64,000 bases of DNA, taken from the NCBI GenBank assembly GCA_013397845.1, contig VZTG01010313.1:62001-126000 (forward strand), given 5' to 3'. Made by a program: the position numbers and the translations under genes. Shown here one piece after another: positions 27,301 through 35,575 of the stretch (position 1 is its first letter; every line of letters begins with the position of its first letter). The notes under the pieces are model-generated. The model saw nothing but the letters and a program-made list of their open reading frames with translations. It was not told the origin of the DNA and made no database searches. Source of the stretch: Melanocharis versteri (lineage: Eukaryota > Chordata > Aves > Passeriformes > Melanocharitidae).

Positions 27301-29964
27301 TGTGGTACAGAAAGAACAATTCTAAATATCAGTTCCAGTAAAAGACGAAATAAATACATAGAATCAAAGTTTAGCTAGAAAATGATCCTGCATAATCCTT
27401 CCAGTAATCCTGTCTCACTCTTCTGACAGAGCAACCTACAACGACTTAATGTTGGGTGAAAAAGCAAACAGCTCAAAGCTGTAATTCTCCATTGCAGAGA
27501 TTAGCCTGAAACTGCCTATTACATTGGCTGCCATTTCAACTAAGCAAGCTCCAATCCAATTACTGTAATACAGGCTCTCTGTCCAAATCATTGCACTTGT
27601 AAGACTAAAACCAGTAAATTATGAGATTCACTGAAACACTTTCAGAGTTTTTCCCTCTTCTATTAATACTGTAAAGACTTTAGTAATCACCTTCCAACTA
27701 CAAAATACTGATTATTTATTTAAGTAGTATGAGTAAGGAGGCTACAGACCACATTTAACAAACGAAAATGCTCTCCCAGTTGGGAGAGGGGTTTTTTTTG
27801 TGGAAGTGAATACTGGTTTAAAAGTCACTAAGTAACTCAACAGAGTCAAATTACAAATTTACATGATTCCCATGCTTATTCTTTTAAAGTTACATTTTAA
27901 AAAGGAAACAAGCAAACAAACCCCCTCTCTCCCAACAAACCAGAAACCCCAGCACATCTCCATATTTATTTATTTAAACATAAGATAAGTTGCTTTGGGA
28001 GTAAGACAGACCTCAGAAAAATCATACTCTATCTTAAGAATGTATCTGTGCGTGCTATCTTCACCAACTGCAGTGCAGATACTTTTTCCATTTCTAAAAT
28101 CATCTATGTCTTGTACTGTATGCATTTAGAGGCCAACACAGGCCACTAGGACCAAGCTGATCTAATTAGACTTGCTTTGAGCACAGGATTGGACTAGATG
28201 ACCCCAAAGGTCACCTCTAACCAAAGTTATTCTATGACTCTGTACTTTACCCTGTAGTAGAGATATTTATCCTAACACAGGAAATGGATCAGCAGAGTCC
28301 ATCTACAACTTTAAAATATATTTGATCAAGGAAATTACTTCATACAGTTGTCATATTTATGTAGACTATTGCATTATTAAAACAGCAGTTTAAGTGATTC
28401 TCTCTAAACACCTCTCTTCCCTAGCAGTCTTCTCTTGTTAGCTGTAGATAACCTAATGTATTTTATAAAGTACATCTTTCTCTTTTCCTAGAAGGCAAAA
28501 AAGTCATATCTTCATCTATGAAAATAGTTATTCTGTTATCAAATTTCTTACCTCCTCCAGGAAAATCTGAGTTGAACAGACAGTTTCATTGAGCTAGTAC
28601 AAACAGTTTTGAAGCCCTAACATAAGCTTTCTAAGAATTAAAAGCTACATTTAAAAGGCATGTACCTACAAGGTTCGAAATATCTAGTGTATTGATATAC
28701 TGTAGGCTTAAAGCTGTAAAATAAATTGATCAATTACTTTACAAGTTTTCATTTGCATGTATGATTTAGTCTGTCTGCCCCTCCACCATAGTAAGTTTGG
28801 GGTTTTGTTTTAAAAAAAATGCAAAAAAATTTCAAACAATGAAATTTCTCAGTTAGTCCTCAGTTGCTGGAAATTCAATAATGGAGCCAAAATGGTTACA
28901 AATGGCCTATCCTAGCACAGGACTGTCAAGACAAAATGCAGAGCACTCATCTATACCATATCTCTCAAAAATGACTGCATCCATCTGCACAGAGCTGGGA
29001 ATCTGCATTGAGATCCTTGCTCAGAATGCCACTCATGTCATTTTAGAAGCACTGGTTTCACAAATGGAGTAAGTTATTCCATAAATAATATCAGCCTCTC
29101 TTGAACCTTCTGTCTGTAATGACATTACATGAATTCATGTCCACTCAGATCTGAGCTGGACTGCCAGTGTGTGTCACACAGCATCCTACAAACTTCCAAG
29201 AGCATGTACTTAGTCAATAGCAATCAGGATGATATTTCATTAAGCAGTAAAAGTAGAGTAACTGTTTATCAATCTCTTAAGCCACCCAGTTCTCCGTAGT
29301 GATTTCTAAATTCATTCCTTCTCCTCATTAACCAGAGTGACTCAAACTACATTACGAATACAAGAAAGATGTTCAGTTTTGCATTTTGGTGTAGCCGTAA
29401 GTGCAGAGATCAAAAATACACTTCAATTTGCAACTTCTAATAGAAAAAAATTAATTTATGCACATTTAAGGAGTATAGCAGTACAAGCACACTTTCCATA
29501 ATCTATAGGGAACTGACTACAATAAAAAACATGACACCAGCAGGCAGGTAGAAAGTGCCTTCTCTGGACATACTAAGTCAGACAGAAGAAGCAAGGAAAG
29601 AGTGTCCAAAATCTCATCCAATTCGTTTATTCCCACTCTCAAAATGAATGGATTATTTTATGCCCACTCACCCCCAAAAGTGCCTGTTTATAGCCTGAGA
29701 CAAACTTACCTCAATGGTGTAAGCCTGGGTGTGTTTGATAATTTCTCCACTATGCAAAGTCCTGATAATAGCAAAGTCAGCAGTAGCAGCTGCTCCCCTT
29801 CGACTGCTGCATGTGGATACTTCATCACTTCGAGATCGATCAGTTTCAATCCCATCTTGTATTGATTCTTCATCTTTGATGTTTGCTGTTTTCTTCTTCT
29901 TTTTCTGCTTCTTTGATCCATTCTGACCATCAGTTTGTGCCTTCCGCTGCCTAAATTGGGCAAG
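244..29964 (-). CDS. AKAP9: AKAP9, 5' half, 14 visible coding exons (partial at both ends)
   Basis: A-kinase anchoring protein 9 is a giant coiled-coil scaffold of the centrosome and cis-Golgi. It tethers PKA, phosphatases and gamma-tubulin complexes; its short isoform yotiao links PKA to KCNQ1 and NMDA receptors. Fourteen minus-strand exons with GT-AG borders join to 1437 codons without a stop, and every phase matches (4311 nt). Recognition rests on near-identical blocks: LAQFRQRKAQ and RTLHSGEI near the N terminus, LLQAKQQIL, EIKQLMGTVEELQKR, AVLDRMAESQEAELERLR, QMEAQRICLSLVYS and KQYQERLEEEVAK. Heptad-rich acidic/basic sequence continues through nearly the whole length. Missing here are the start exon (probably in the assembly gap at 54659-54773) and everything after residue about 1453, including the rest of the RII helix and the C-terminal PACT and calmodulin region. 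The coordinates span introns; the exons are listed separately. Confidence 0.97.
1190..1286 (-). CDS. AKAP9: AKAP9 exon (97 nt), variable linker
   Basis: One base completes a split Ser codon, then 32 codons: VSTDSERKLKEVFRKVKCPE and NLHQKRTDKAVE. The acceptor is GTACCTTTTTAG and the donor GTAGAG followed by GTATTG. The sequence is basic and poorly conserved against human. It is accepted because both neighbours are firmly AKAP9, the frame is open, and the phases close exactly. Confidence 0.83.
1823..2021 (-). CDS. AKAP9: AKAP9 exon, coiled coil (199 nt)
   Basis: Acceptor CCTATATATAG, donor CACCAG followed by GTATTAATC. The two leading bases complete GAT, and the last two are completed by the next exon. 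It encodes PTVQEYCSKEIGNLKKQLEE, then coiled coil with LEHLRSYFQQQLKESQERY and ending GVSSGHT. It is equivalent to the human LEEQVQELESLISSLQQQLKETEQ region. The acceptor itself is AT-rich and weak; a long polypyrimidine tract begins about 26 bases upstream on the sense strand (2047-2175). Confidence 0.92.
2047..2175 (-). repeat. Polypurine/polypyrimidine tract in an AKAP9 intron
   Basis: About 130 bases of almost pure purine on the plus strand (GAGAAAGAAA-type units), so nearly pure pyrimidine on the transcribed sense strand. It begins about 26 bases upstream of the splice acceptor at 2022-2023. It is an imperfect, mixed (GA)n/(GAAA)n low-complexity repeat. Confidence 0.93.
2536..2641 (-). 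CDS. AKAP9: AKAP9 exon (106 nt), variable linker
   Basis: Phase 0 start (acceptor GATTATTATTTAG); ends with one base of a split codon (donor ATGG followed by GTAAAAAG). It encodes VKEPWLSSSERRKEEEPIHL, then EIGKESLQTPSHSPM. It is serine- and proline-containing, with no coiled coil, and shows little likeness to the human linker I remember. It is assigned from phase continuity and position. The intron just upstream, on the higher-coordinate side, carries a CR1 fragment. Confidence 0.85.
2710..2990 (+). mobile_element. CR1 LINE 3' fragment (degraded)
   Basis: Reads like the conserved 3' part of avian CR1: a segment equivalent to GGAGCATTTGTTGTACAAGG, then an AGAGGTTGGAAGAGCTGGG motif, an AACCTGAAGAAG motif, and a terminal CAATTCTGTGA. 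It lies antisense to AKAP9 in the intron between the exons at 2536 and 3151. Open frames here are shadows of the repeat. Confidence 0.85.
3151..3272 (-). CDS. AKAP9: AKAP9 exon (122 nt)
   Basis: Two bases complete a split Val codon after acceptor TTTTTTTAAAG; the donor is CAG followed by GTAAACC. It encodes AGSLCNLTVQERMDALLRKI, then MEEYSRLKALQTQLVAECKQ. The second half matches the human NKVTEEYNKLLVLQTRL segment in position and pattern. Confidence 0.92.
3697..3832 (-). CDS. AKAP9: AKAP9 exon (136 nt), weakly conserved linker
   Basis: Phase 0 start (acceptor CATTTGTAATACAG); ends with one base of a split codon (donor CAAG followed by GTAATG). It encodes VLCGSQNEHSSAAVEAGDRE and then EIFCKPAVKEKLSVELPAHR. 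This is not typical coiled coil and resembles the mammalian sequence only loosely, as expected for a linker. It is assigned from an open frame, matched phases and position between strongly conserved exons. Confidence 0.85.
3833..5502 (-). other. AKAP9 intron, 1.7 kb
   Basis: AT-rich intron sequence between the exons at 3697 and 5503. No exon, RNA gene or recognisable repeat was seen. Confidence 0.6.
5503..5582 (-). CDS. AKAP9: AKAP9 exon (80 nt)
   Basis: The first two bases complete a split GAT codon. The exon reads DEGKSTQRLIEKLNEAVTEE and ends CSRLAQ. The acceptor is GTATTCATAG and the donor CAG followed by GTAAGAC. It matches the human DEGKPL...LIGKLQKAVSEECS segment. It is short, but both junctions hold the frame with the neighbouring exons. 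Confidence 0.93.
5583..6357 (-). other. AKAP9 intron, 0.8 kb
   Basis: AT-rich intron sequence. Nothing further is recognised in it. Confidence 0.6.
6358..6571 (-). CDS. AKAP9: AKAP9 exon, QMEAQRICLSLVYS block
   Basis: A 214-nt exon that starts in phase 0 (acceptor TTTTTTTTTCAAAG) and ends with one base of a split codon (donor GCAG followed by GTAACG). It encodes TDLQLQMEAQRICLSLVYS, then AHVDQVRE, CSLKEELV and MHQLELQTLKFQQA. The QMEAQRICLSLVYS block is one of the most conserved in the protein and makes the gene identification secure. Confidence 0.97.
6572..8134 (-). other. AKAP9 intron, 1.6 kb
   Basis: AT-rich intron with a short perfect TA-rich palindrome near 7420-7435. No exon or recognisable repeat was seen. 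Confidence 0.6.
8135..10573 (-). CDS. AKAP9: AKAP9 giant coiled-coil exon (813 codons)
   Basis: A single 2439-nt exon, phase 0 at both ends, with acceptor CATTTTTTTAAG and donor CAG followed by GTATGT. It encodes about 690 residues of almost unbroken coiled coil, then a Ser/Lys-rich, less conserved linker (about 8300-8480), then more heptads to LKSEQ. Strongly conserved blocks include EIKQLMGTVEELQKR, GQQIVQMKQELI, HEAEITNYKIKLEMLE, AVLDRMAESQEAELERLR, MTLQIHELEKEIE and GEVVEKDATELMEKL. Human AKAP9 also has one very large exon here. The frame is fully open. This part belongs to the N-terminal half, which is reported to bind GM130 and gamma-tubulin complex proteins (established knowledge, not visible in sequence). 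Confidence 0.98.
11257..11454 (-). CDS. AKAP9: AKAP9 exon, coiled coil (66 codons)
   Basis: Phase 0 exon with acceptor TTTCTTTTCAAG and donor GAAATG followed by GTATGT. It encodes LQASEALRNSSHSCTAADLL, then a Gln/Glu-rich heptad stretch with QQQLEEQECLLKDYQKK and ending in TTYEM. It matches human AKAP9 in order and register. The acceptor has an alternative AG six bases inside the exon (after TTGCAG), which would drop two residues in frame. Confidence 0.96.
12361..12516 (-). CDS. AKAP9: AKAP9 exon, coiled coil (52 codons)
   Basis: Phase 0 exon with acceptor CTTTTATAG and donor CAT followed by GTAAGT. It encodes LQEFEAAIKKRDDIITQL and continues through ARKEKDETMREFLELTEQSQ to IQFQH. It is almost identical to the mammalian sequence, and pure coiled coil. 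The last residue is His where mammals have Gln. Confidence 0.96.
12517..14897 (-). other. AKAP9 intron, 2.4 kb
   Basis: AT-rich intron. It contains a TAG/TAA trinucleotide microsatellite, listed separately. No other feature was recognised. Confidence 0.6.
14134..14176. repeat. (TAG)n/(TAA)n microsatellite
   Basis: About 43 bases of TAG units grading into TAA units with one CAA interruption. It is a probable length-variable site. Confidence 0.9.
14898..15068 (-). CDS. AKAP9: AKAP9 exon, start of the coiled coil (57 codons)
   Basis: Phase 0 exon with acceptor GGATTGATTTAG and donor CAG followed by GTATAATT. It encodes EEEFGVGDIHSEHG, then a coiled-coil segment with NQLAGKQQEIEELSREIEEM and ending in AYGTEGLQQ. 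This agrees closely with human AKAP9 (EEEFGV, ELAGKQHEIEELNRELEEM, TYGTEGLQQ). It marks the shift from the low-complexity N terminus to continuous heptads. Confidence 0.95.
15069..21668 (-). other. AKAP9 intron, 6.6 kb
   Basis: Long AT-rich intron between the exons at 14898 and 21669. In mammals an 18-codon exon (VNGCSFVMRTG...) lies in this interval, but I could not find a counterpart by eye. It contains an ERV LTR-like fragment near its high-coordinate end. A weak CR1-like stretch near 15990-16060 is not secure. Confidence 0.6.
21090..21296. mobile_element. Endogenous retrovirus LTR-like fragment
   Basis: Contains the string pattern I associate with a common avian ERV LTR: CTCACTCCCCCACCAGCAGG, then GGAGAGAATTGGAAG, GGGCTGAGACACAGTCAGCTTAATAAG with interruptions, and CATCATCTCCCACCAG. 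It has no coding capacity and no paired LTR. It lies about 370 bases upstream, in the sense direction downstream, of the 45-nt micro-exon. Orientation and family are not certain. Confidence 0.6.
21669..21713 (-). CDS. AKAP9: AKAP9 micro-exon (15 codons)
   Basis: A 45-nt phase 0 exon encoding PESEISTTVEDYSSE. The acceptor is ATTTTATTTTAG and the donor is GAG followed by GTAAGACT. It matches the human segment that follows the first N-terminal exon (ESEISTT, then an acidic pair and SSE). Because its length is a multiple of three and both borders are phase 0, skipping it would keep the frame. Confidence 0.93.
21714..29709 (-). other. AKAP9 intron, 8 kb
   Basis: AT-rich intron between the 45-nt exon and the N-terminal exon. 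One CR1 3' end is recognisable at about 28165-28245. Open frames up to 146 codons (for example at 23026-23466) have no domain or coding character. Nothing else was recognised. Confidence 0.6.
28165..28245 (+). mobile_element. CR1 LINE 3' end
   Basis: Short 3' terminus with the diagnostic GATTGGACTAGATGACC, then AAGGTCACCTCTAACC and a final TTATTCTATGACTCTGT. It is plus orientation, antisense to AKAP9, and severely 5' truncated, as is usual for CR1. Confidence 0.9.
29710..29964 (-). CDS. AKAP9: AKAP9 exon, N-terminal region (85 codons)
   Basis: First visible coding exon. The acceptor reads CTTCCATACAG before CTTGCCCAATTT and the donor is GAG followed by GTAAGTTTG; it begins and ends in phase 0. 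It starts at LAQFRQRKAQ, which corresponds to human residue 17 if exon 1 encodes the usual 16 residues. A lysine run (KKQKKKKK) is followed by an acidic, serine-rich linker and the conserved RTLHSGEI block. In mammals this region of yotiao contacts the KCNQ1 C terminus and carries a PKA site at Ser43. The aligned residue here is alanine (KKTANIK against the human KRKTSSSK, from memory). Neither end has an initiator Met in context, so an upstream exon is required. Confidence 0.96.
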
Positions 29965-32900
29965 CTGTATGGAAGACAAAATCTTGTTAAAGGTGAAAGT
30001 TTTCCTCTTTATTACTAATGACATCCTCTATAAAGGCTTACCCGCTATTCTACATAAAGCTTCAAACTATTCACTACTGATAACAAGCTGGAAATCAATG
30101 TTTCATAGGTGAGACAGACCCAGATTACTTTTCCATTTCCAGAGTCTGCTTTAACAAAATCTTAAATGTAAATCAATACTCTGTTAAGGAATTTCTTTTC
30201 AGTTTCATACTTGCAAGTTACTGTTCCACAGACTGATACCTAAAAATCAAAGCATCCAAAGGTAAAGGTACAAATATCATTATGAAGGACAAATGCAATA
30301 AAATAACCTGATCTCATTTTTCAATTTTATAGTAACCTTAAAATAATTTACAGAAATTCCTTTAATTTTTATTTCAGAGACAGATAAAAGCAAACTTCTC
30401 TTCCAGCAAGTATCATATGAAGCTTTTAAAAAAGTTTGTCATAAGTCAAAAAGCTGATTGAGTTACTGAAAACATAAAGAAATAGCAAAGTAGCAAAATA
30501 CATATTAAGGGAATAGTCCAAAACCAAAAAGTGAGCAGATTACAAGACACACTACCTTGTAGCAAAACATGCTGATGAACAAAAAGTCACAGGTGAGCCA
30601 AGCACACAGTTTAAAAACCAATTAGTATGTAAGCTATTCAAATACTGTAAGACACTGCCTTTTGAAGAGCTTATCACTTTTAATCACTTTACAGTGGTTT
30701 ACACATGAAAATCCACTTAAAATATTTTTTTCTTAATATGAACAGAATTTTTGTTCACATAAGAAAAACAAGCACATTGGGGTTTACCAATTAAAATTCA
30801 AAACTAAAAAGATCCTATCAATAACATCTGAAAACAAGAATCACTACTTTCCAATTGAAGCATCCAACATTAAGTGATACAATACATTTCATAAATGTAG
30901 CTCCAATGTAAAGCATACAAAAAAGACCCTAAAGCTTTAAATTTTCAACACCAACTAATACTCAAATAACATGGGTTTTTCTAATAAATATGCTGCAATT
31001 GTAAGAAAAAAAGATAAAGAAAAGATAGCATATTTTCTCATGATATTCACCACTCGAGAAAGCCAGGCTTCCATCCAACTTCTTCAGGAACACCCAAATC
31101 AAACAGGACACACGGATCCCCTTTCCCAGTCACTGCTTCGTCACAGTGCAAGATGTCACCTAAAGTGCTTTCTAGTTCTCATCTGGCCCCAAGAGAGCTG
31201 AGAAGCCCTAATCTAAATAAATGCATCACTGAGAGATCAGTTCTGACTTGCGGCTGGTTTATGCTTTTGTCCCTTTATTTGTATTTCTTTGTGGGTTTCT
31301 TCAGGCTCCTTTCTTAGGACGACGGACAGCTCAGCATATGGCTCCTGCTCTGTTTACAGGAGGAGGACCTGAAGATTTGCTGAGCCAAATATGCTCACCT
31401 AAGTACTTAATACTTACCTCCTCCCTACTACTTTTCTAATTAGTTCAACTTTGTGATTTTTTTCTATTTTTAAAATACGTATCTTTTGTTATTTCACAAA
31501 AAAAATCTTGTAAATCCAAAAATTCTAGTCTAGAAGGATAGTCTCCTTCTACTTCAAAGTTTAAGAGAAAAAAACCCAAAACAGCCAACCAACCAACCAC
31601 CCCCTGAACCCAACTAAACAGAGATTTAGTTTCTCAAAAAATGGGAAGGGTAAAGGTTCCAGTTGTCCCCTTAGGATATTACTACATTCTCCTAAAACTG
31701 TAAGTTTATCTCAATAAAACATTTTCAGTCTGTCCAAAAGAAAAGCAGAATTTGTTCTAATGTCCCAGTAACAGAAAGCAAACAACCCGACTTCAAGTGT
31801 AACTAGTGAGAGATTTTGCTTTTTTTATGTTTTACTGTTAAGTAATAAATGACATGTAGTGCCACTGGTCAAGAACTCTCTTCCCCAACTTGATTGAAAC
31901 CTTCTGTAATGGAAAGTTAAGTTGGCTTTTTTAAAGCAGCTTTACAGTCTTTATTTGTCTACAAAATTAGATGTGTAGCTCAAGGACAAATGAATTACTC
32001 CTTGTCTCTCCTCAAGCATGTTGCATATTTTAACTGAAGCATCTGGGCATGCCAGATTTCCCTCCTTTCAAAATTAAGTTGTCGACTTTCACTTCTCCAG
32101 AATTAACAGATTAAAATCTACCATGGCAGTTACAAGCAGACCCTGCTTTTTTTTCTGTTTAAACAATGATGATGATGAGCACACATGAAAGCTAAACACG
32201 TGTGAAAATGAAAATGCTACACTTTCGTATTACACAAGTTCTCAACTGACAAATTCTGTGTGAGCATCTAGGACTTTGGAAACAACTGCACTAATAGTGA
32301 CAGATGCATGCACAACTCATAGCACTTTTTACCCCATACATTCAAGTACACACAGAACCATCCGACTACTAATGCAACATAACTTTAAATTCATATTTTT
32401 AATCAAATTTTAAAAGCTAGAAATGAGAGAAGCGGCACAGCAAAAAGCTACTGCTGACCAAACACATTCTGTGATGCTCACATCAAAACAGGGGAGTCTC
32501 AGATACCGAATTCCTTCTCATGAACTACAGTTGAGGATCTATCTTTGTTCCAATGACAAGCAAGGAAAAGTCCACCAGCAGTCATGGGAGCTAAAGAAAA
32601 GAAATTCTTTAGAATTAAAACTTTTAATTAAAACCAAAAATACTTCCAGATTTTGTATTTCTAGAAAAATAGATGTTTCTGGTGTGAACAAAACGTGGAA
32701 CAAATACACACTGATACAACGTCTTATCCTGTCTTTCAGGCACCAGCTTAATCATGCCACAACTAAGCCTGTGGAGAACTTAATGCTGCTTCCATCAGTT
32801 CTGAATCTGCAGTTTTGAAACAATTCAATGTCAAGTCTCTGCTGAGATACAAAAATTGCAAGCAAGAGCCAAGTACATAAACATAGGAGGTACTCATGGA

Positions 32901-35227
32901 GGAGGAAGGATGCAAAGAAACAGAAGCTGAAGGACACTCAGAACAGGCTCTCTGCATCGATACGCCTCTGGGAACCAACAGAGAATGAGCACCTTACCCT
33001 GGGAAAGCATCGGGAACACAGTCAGCCATGATCCACTTAACAACACGTTTTTAGCACATATGAAAACCAATCCAGAGCATTTTTTATTGCCATTCACCTA
33101 TCTGTCAAGACATTGCCTCCAGCTTCTCCCATCATGCTGGTAAGACCTTGCTTGGATCCTGCAAGCAGTATTGAATCCCGTTATAAATTTCATCTGTGTT
33201 TTTCAGTAGCGAAGAACAACGGATTTCGCTCCTTGACTCTCAGATTTGGCAACTAAATTAACTGACAACTTGCAATTCCCAGCTCACAGGTTTTTTCAAG
33301 CCCTGCTTCTGGGCAAAAAAGCAATCCTCTTTGAAACAGGCATGTTAATTTCATAGCATTTAGAAAAAATAAATTATTGTCTGAAATATTTCTATCAAAT
33401 ATCCAGTGTACAATGAAACGAGAACAAAAATGTTTTTTTAATGCATAAAAAGGGACAATAAAATTGTGCAGGAAGAATTACGTGTTTATTTCCAGATTTT
33501 CAGAAGTGCCATTTACAACAGCTACTCAGCTTTCCCTCAGTTTGAAAAATGGGAAATGGATATTTTCACCAAATTCTGTCACAAGATATGTTGTCTCTTA
33601 TAAACAGAAATACGCTTACTGAGAGTCCCCAGACCACAACAGAGCAGCATGCAGACTGATAATGGGTATACTTTTCAAAATCATGTCCCACAGTAAAAGA
33701 ACAATTGAATAGAACTTAGGTATTAAAATGATATATGCATTTATCTAGTTCTAATTATAACTTCCTACTCATGAATCCCAAACCAATATACTAGCACCAA
33801 TTCCCACATCACAGACTGCACCAAAATTACCAACCCCCATTAAGTACAACATTATCTTCACTTTTAAATGCCAGTATCCTCCAACTGGCGGAAAGTCAGA
33901 AATGTGGAGAAGAATCAGTCGCTATTAGGAACTAAATACTCTTGAGACAGAAGGGAACTAACTTGCAGAGTGGAGGGGATTACTCGGGTGAACTGTGTCA
34001 GTTATGATAGTTAATGTACTACTATAATTACAACTGCAGCATTATTTATTTATTCAGCTACGTTCAACAGATTCTGATCTTTGGCATTTGTGCCAGCAAT
34101 CTTGATTGTTGGGTTACACTGTCCATTGATTAGTTGCAAAAATGGTCTGACTGAAATATTTCTAGAGTAGAAGTCCATGGTAAAATAAAATTTGGCTCCA
34201 ACAGAATGCAAAACGTAATCTCTTAAGCGCTTAAAAAAAATCTGAACAAAAGCTGCAACATTTAATCACTGCCTAAGTACCACAGAAGACAATACTGAAA
34301 ATATCCATGAAAATCAAGGAAGCTACATTTGTAAAGCATCAAAAGCTATATTTTTAGTTCACGTGCTTAAAAGACTTTTTAGAACAGAAACACATAAAAC
34401 GCCATTTAAAATTGTATGCCGCTTCATGAACACTTGTTATTCCTTAACATTCTCAGATAACGTAATAGATCTGGATAGCCTCATTTTCAGAGGTATTACA
34501 GTTAACAGAAATTGAAATTGCTCAGTGCTTCCAAAGAAGGATGTTAGGAGTTAAAATAAAATAATATTTGCTGTAGTTACTATTTAAAAAACAACTTCTA
34601 ATTATTAAGAAATTCATAGGTATAGCACATCCTGTACAAGTAAAGCTGTACAGTCACACTTCATGCATCTGTACACAAACATTATTAGATTCAAACTTCA
34701 ATTTTCTAAAACCAAACACTTCTCCAATTGAATGCTATGCAGGCACTTCTTACAGAAAGAGCAGGGTCTGTTCATCTCTCACAGCTCCTCTCGAGTACAA
34801 AATCCCTATTTCTTTTTTTATATTCATTTACGGAAAAAGTATAAAAGGATGAGTCACAAACTTACAGACTGACAACAAAAAGGAACCTCAAACAAGCTGC
34901 TACAAGCAAGTAATTACACTTTTTAATTTTTACACAGTAAAAATAGAGCATTAATGGAGATCTACATCATGACCTTGCATTTCTCAACTACTATAACTTC
35001 AAAAGATGTTCCAGACACTGCTTAAGATTAACATGGCCTTCTCACAGACAGGGACTTATTCCTTGTCAGAAATTCTCAAACAGTCTGGTGTCCAATGAGA
35101 AGTGTTCTGTGCCGGACCGGGTCATATTTAGATCACTCATCCAACGTAAGAAGACAAGGAATCCTGAATCTTCTGGTCTCTAGCTAAAAACAGTAGTTAG
35201 TGGCTGAAAGACAAATTGACAGCCCTA

Positions 35228-35575
35228 TCATATTCTTTATAGATAATCTGGATGACAAAACCAAATACCTTAAGCAAGTTCATGGATCACAACAAATGGA
35301 GGAAAGCCAGATACAGCAGAAGGAAGAATCACCATATACTGAGACCTCAACATACTGGAAGACTTAAGCCAACAAGAACTGCATGCAAGTTAATAAAAAT
35401 AAACATCACATCCTGCACCCAGGATGGAATTATCCCACATCACAGTAACAGCTAGGAACTGACTGGGGTGGTGTGTAGCTCTGCTGAAGAGGACCAGAGA
35501 GTTAACCTGGCAAGCTAACCCAGAGCGAGCAGCATGCCCTGGCAATAATGAAGAGAAACCATTAAACTTTGAAAT
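35228..35575 (+). mobile_element. CR1 LINE ORF2 3' fragment (degraded)
   Basis: Interrupted translation matches the C-terminal part of the CR1 polyprotein: a DNLDDKTKYLKQ-like segment (family FINDLDDGIECTLSKFADD), then a W-K-T-stop-ANKNCMQVNKNK segment (family WANRNLMKFNKGKC), HILHPGWN (family RVLHLGRNNP) and QLGTDWGG. Several stops and frame shifts make it an old, dead copy. It is antisense to AKAP9. Confidence 0.85.
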
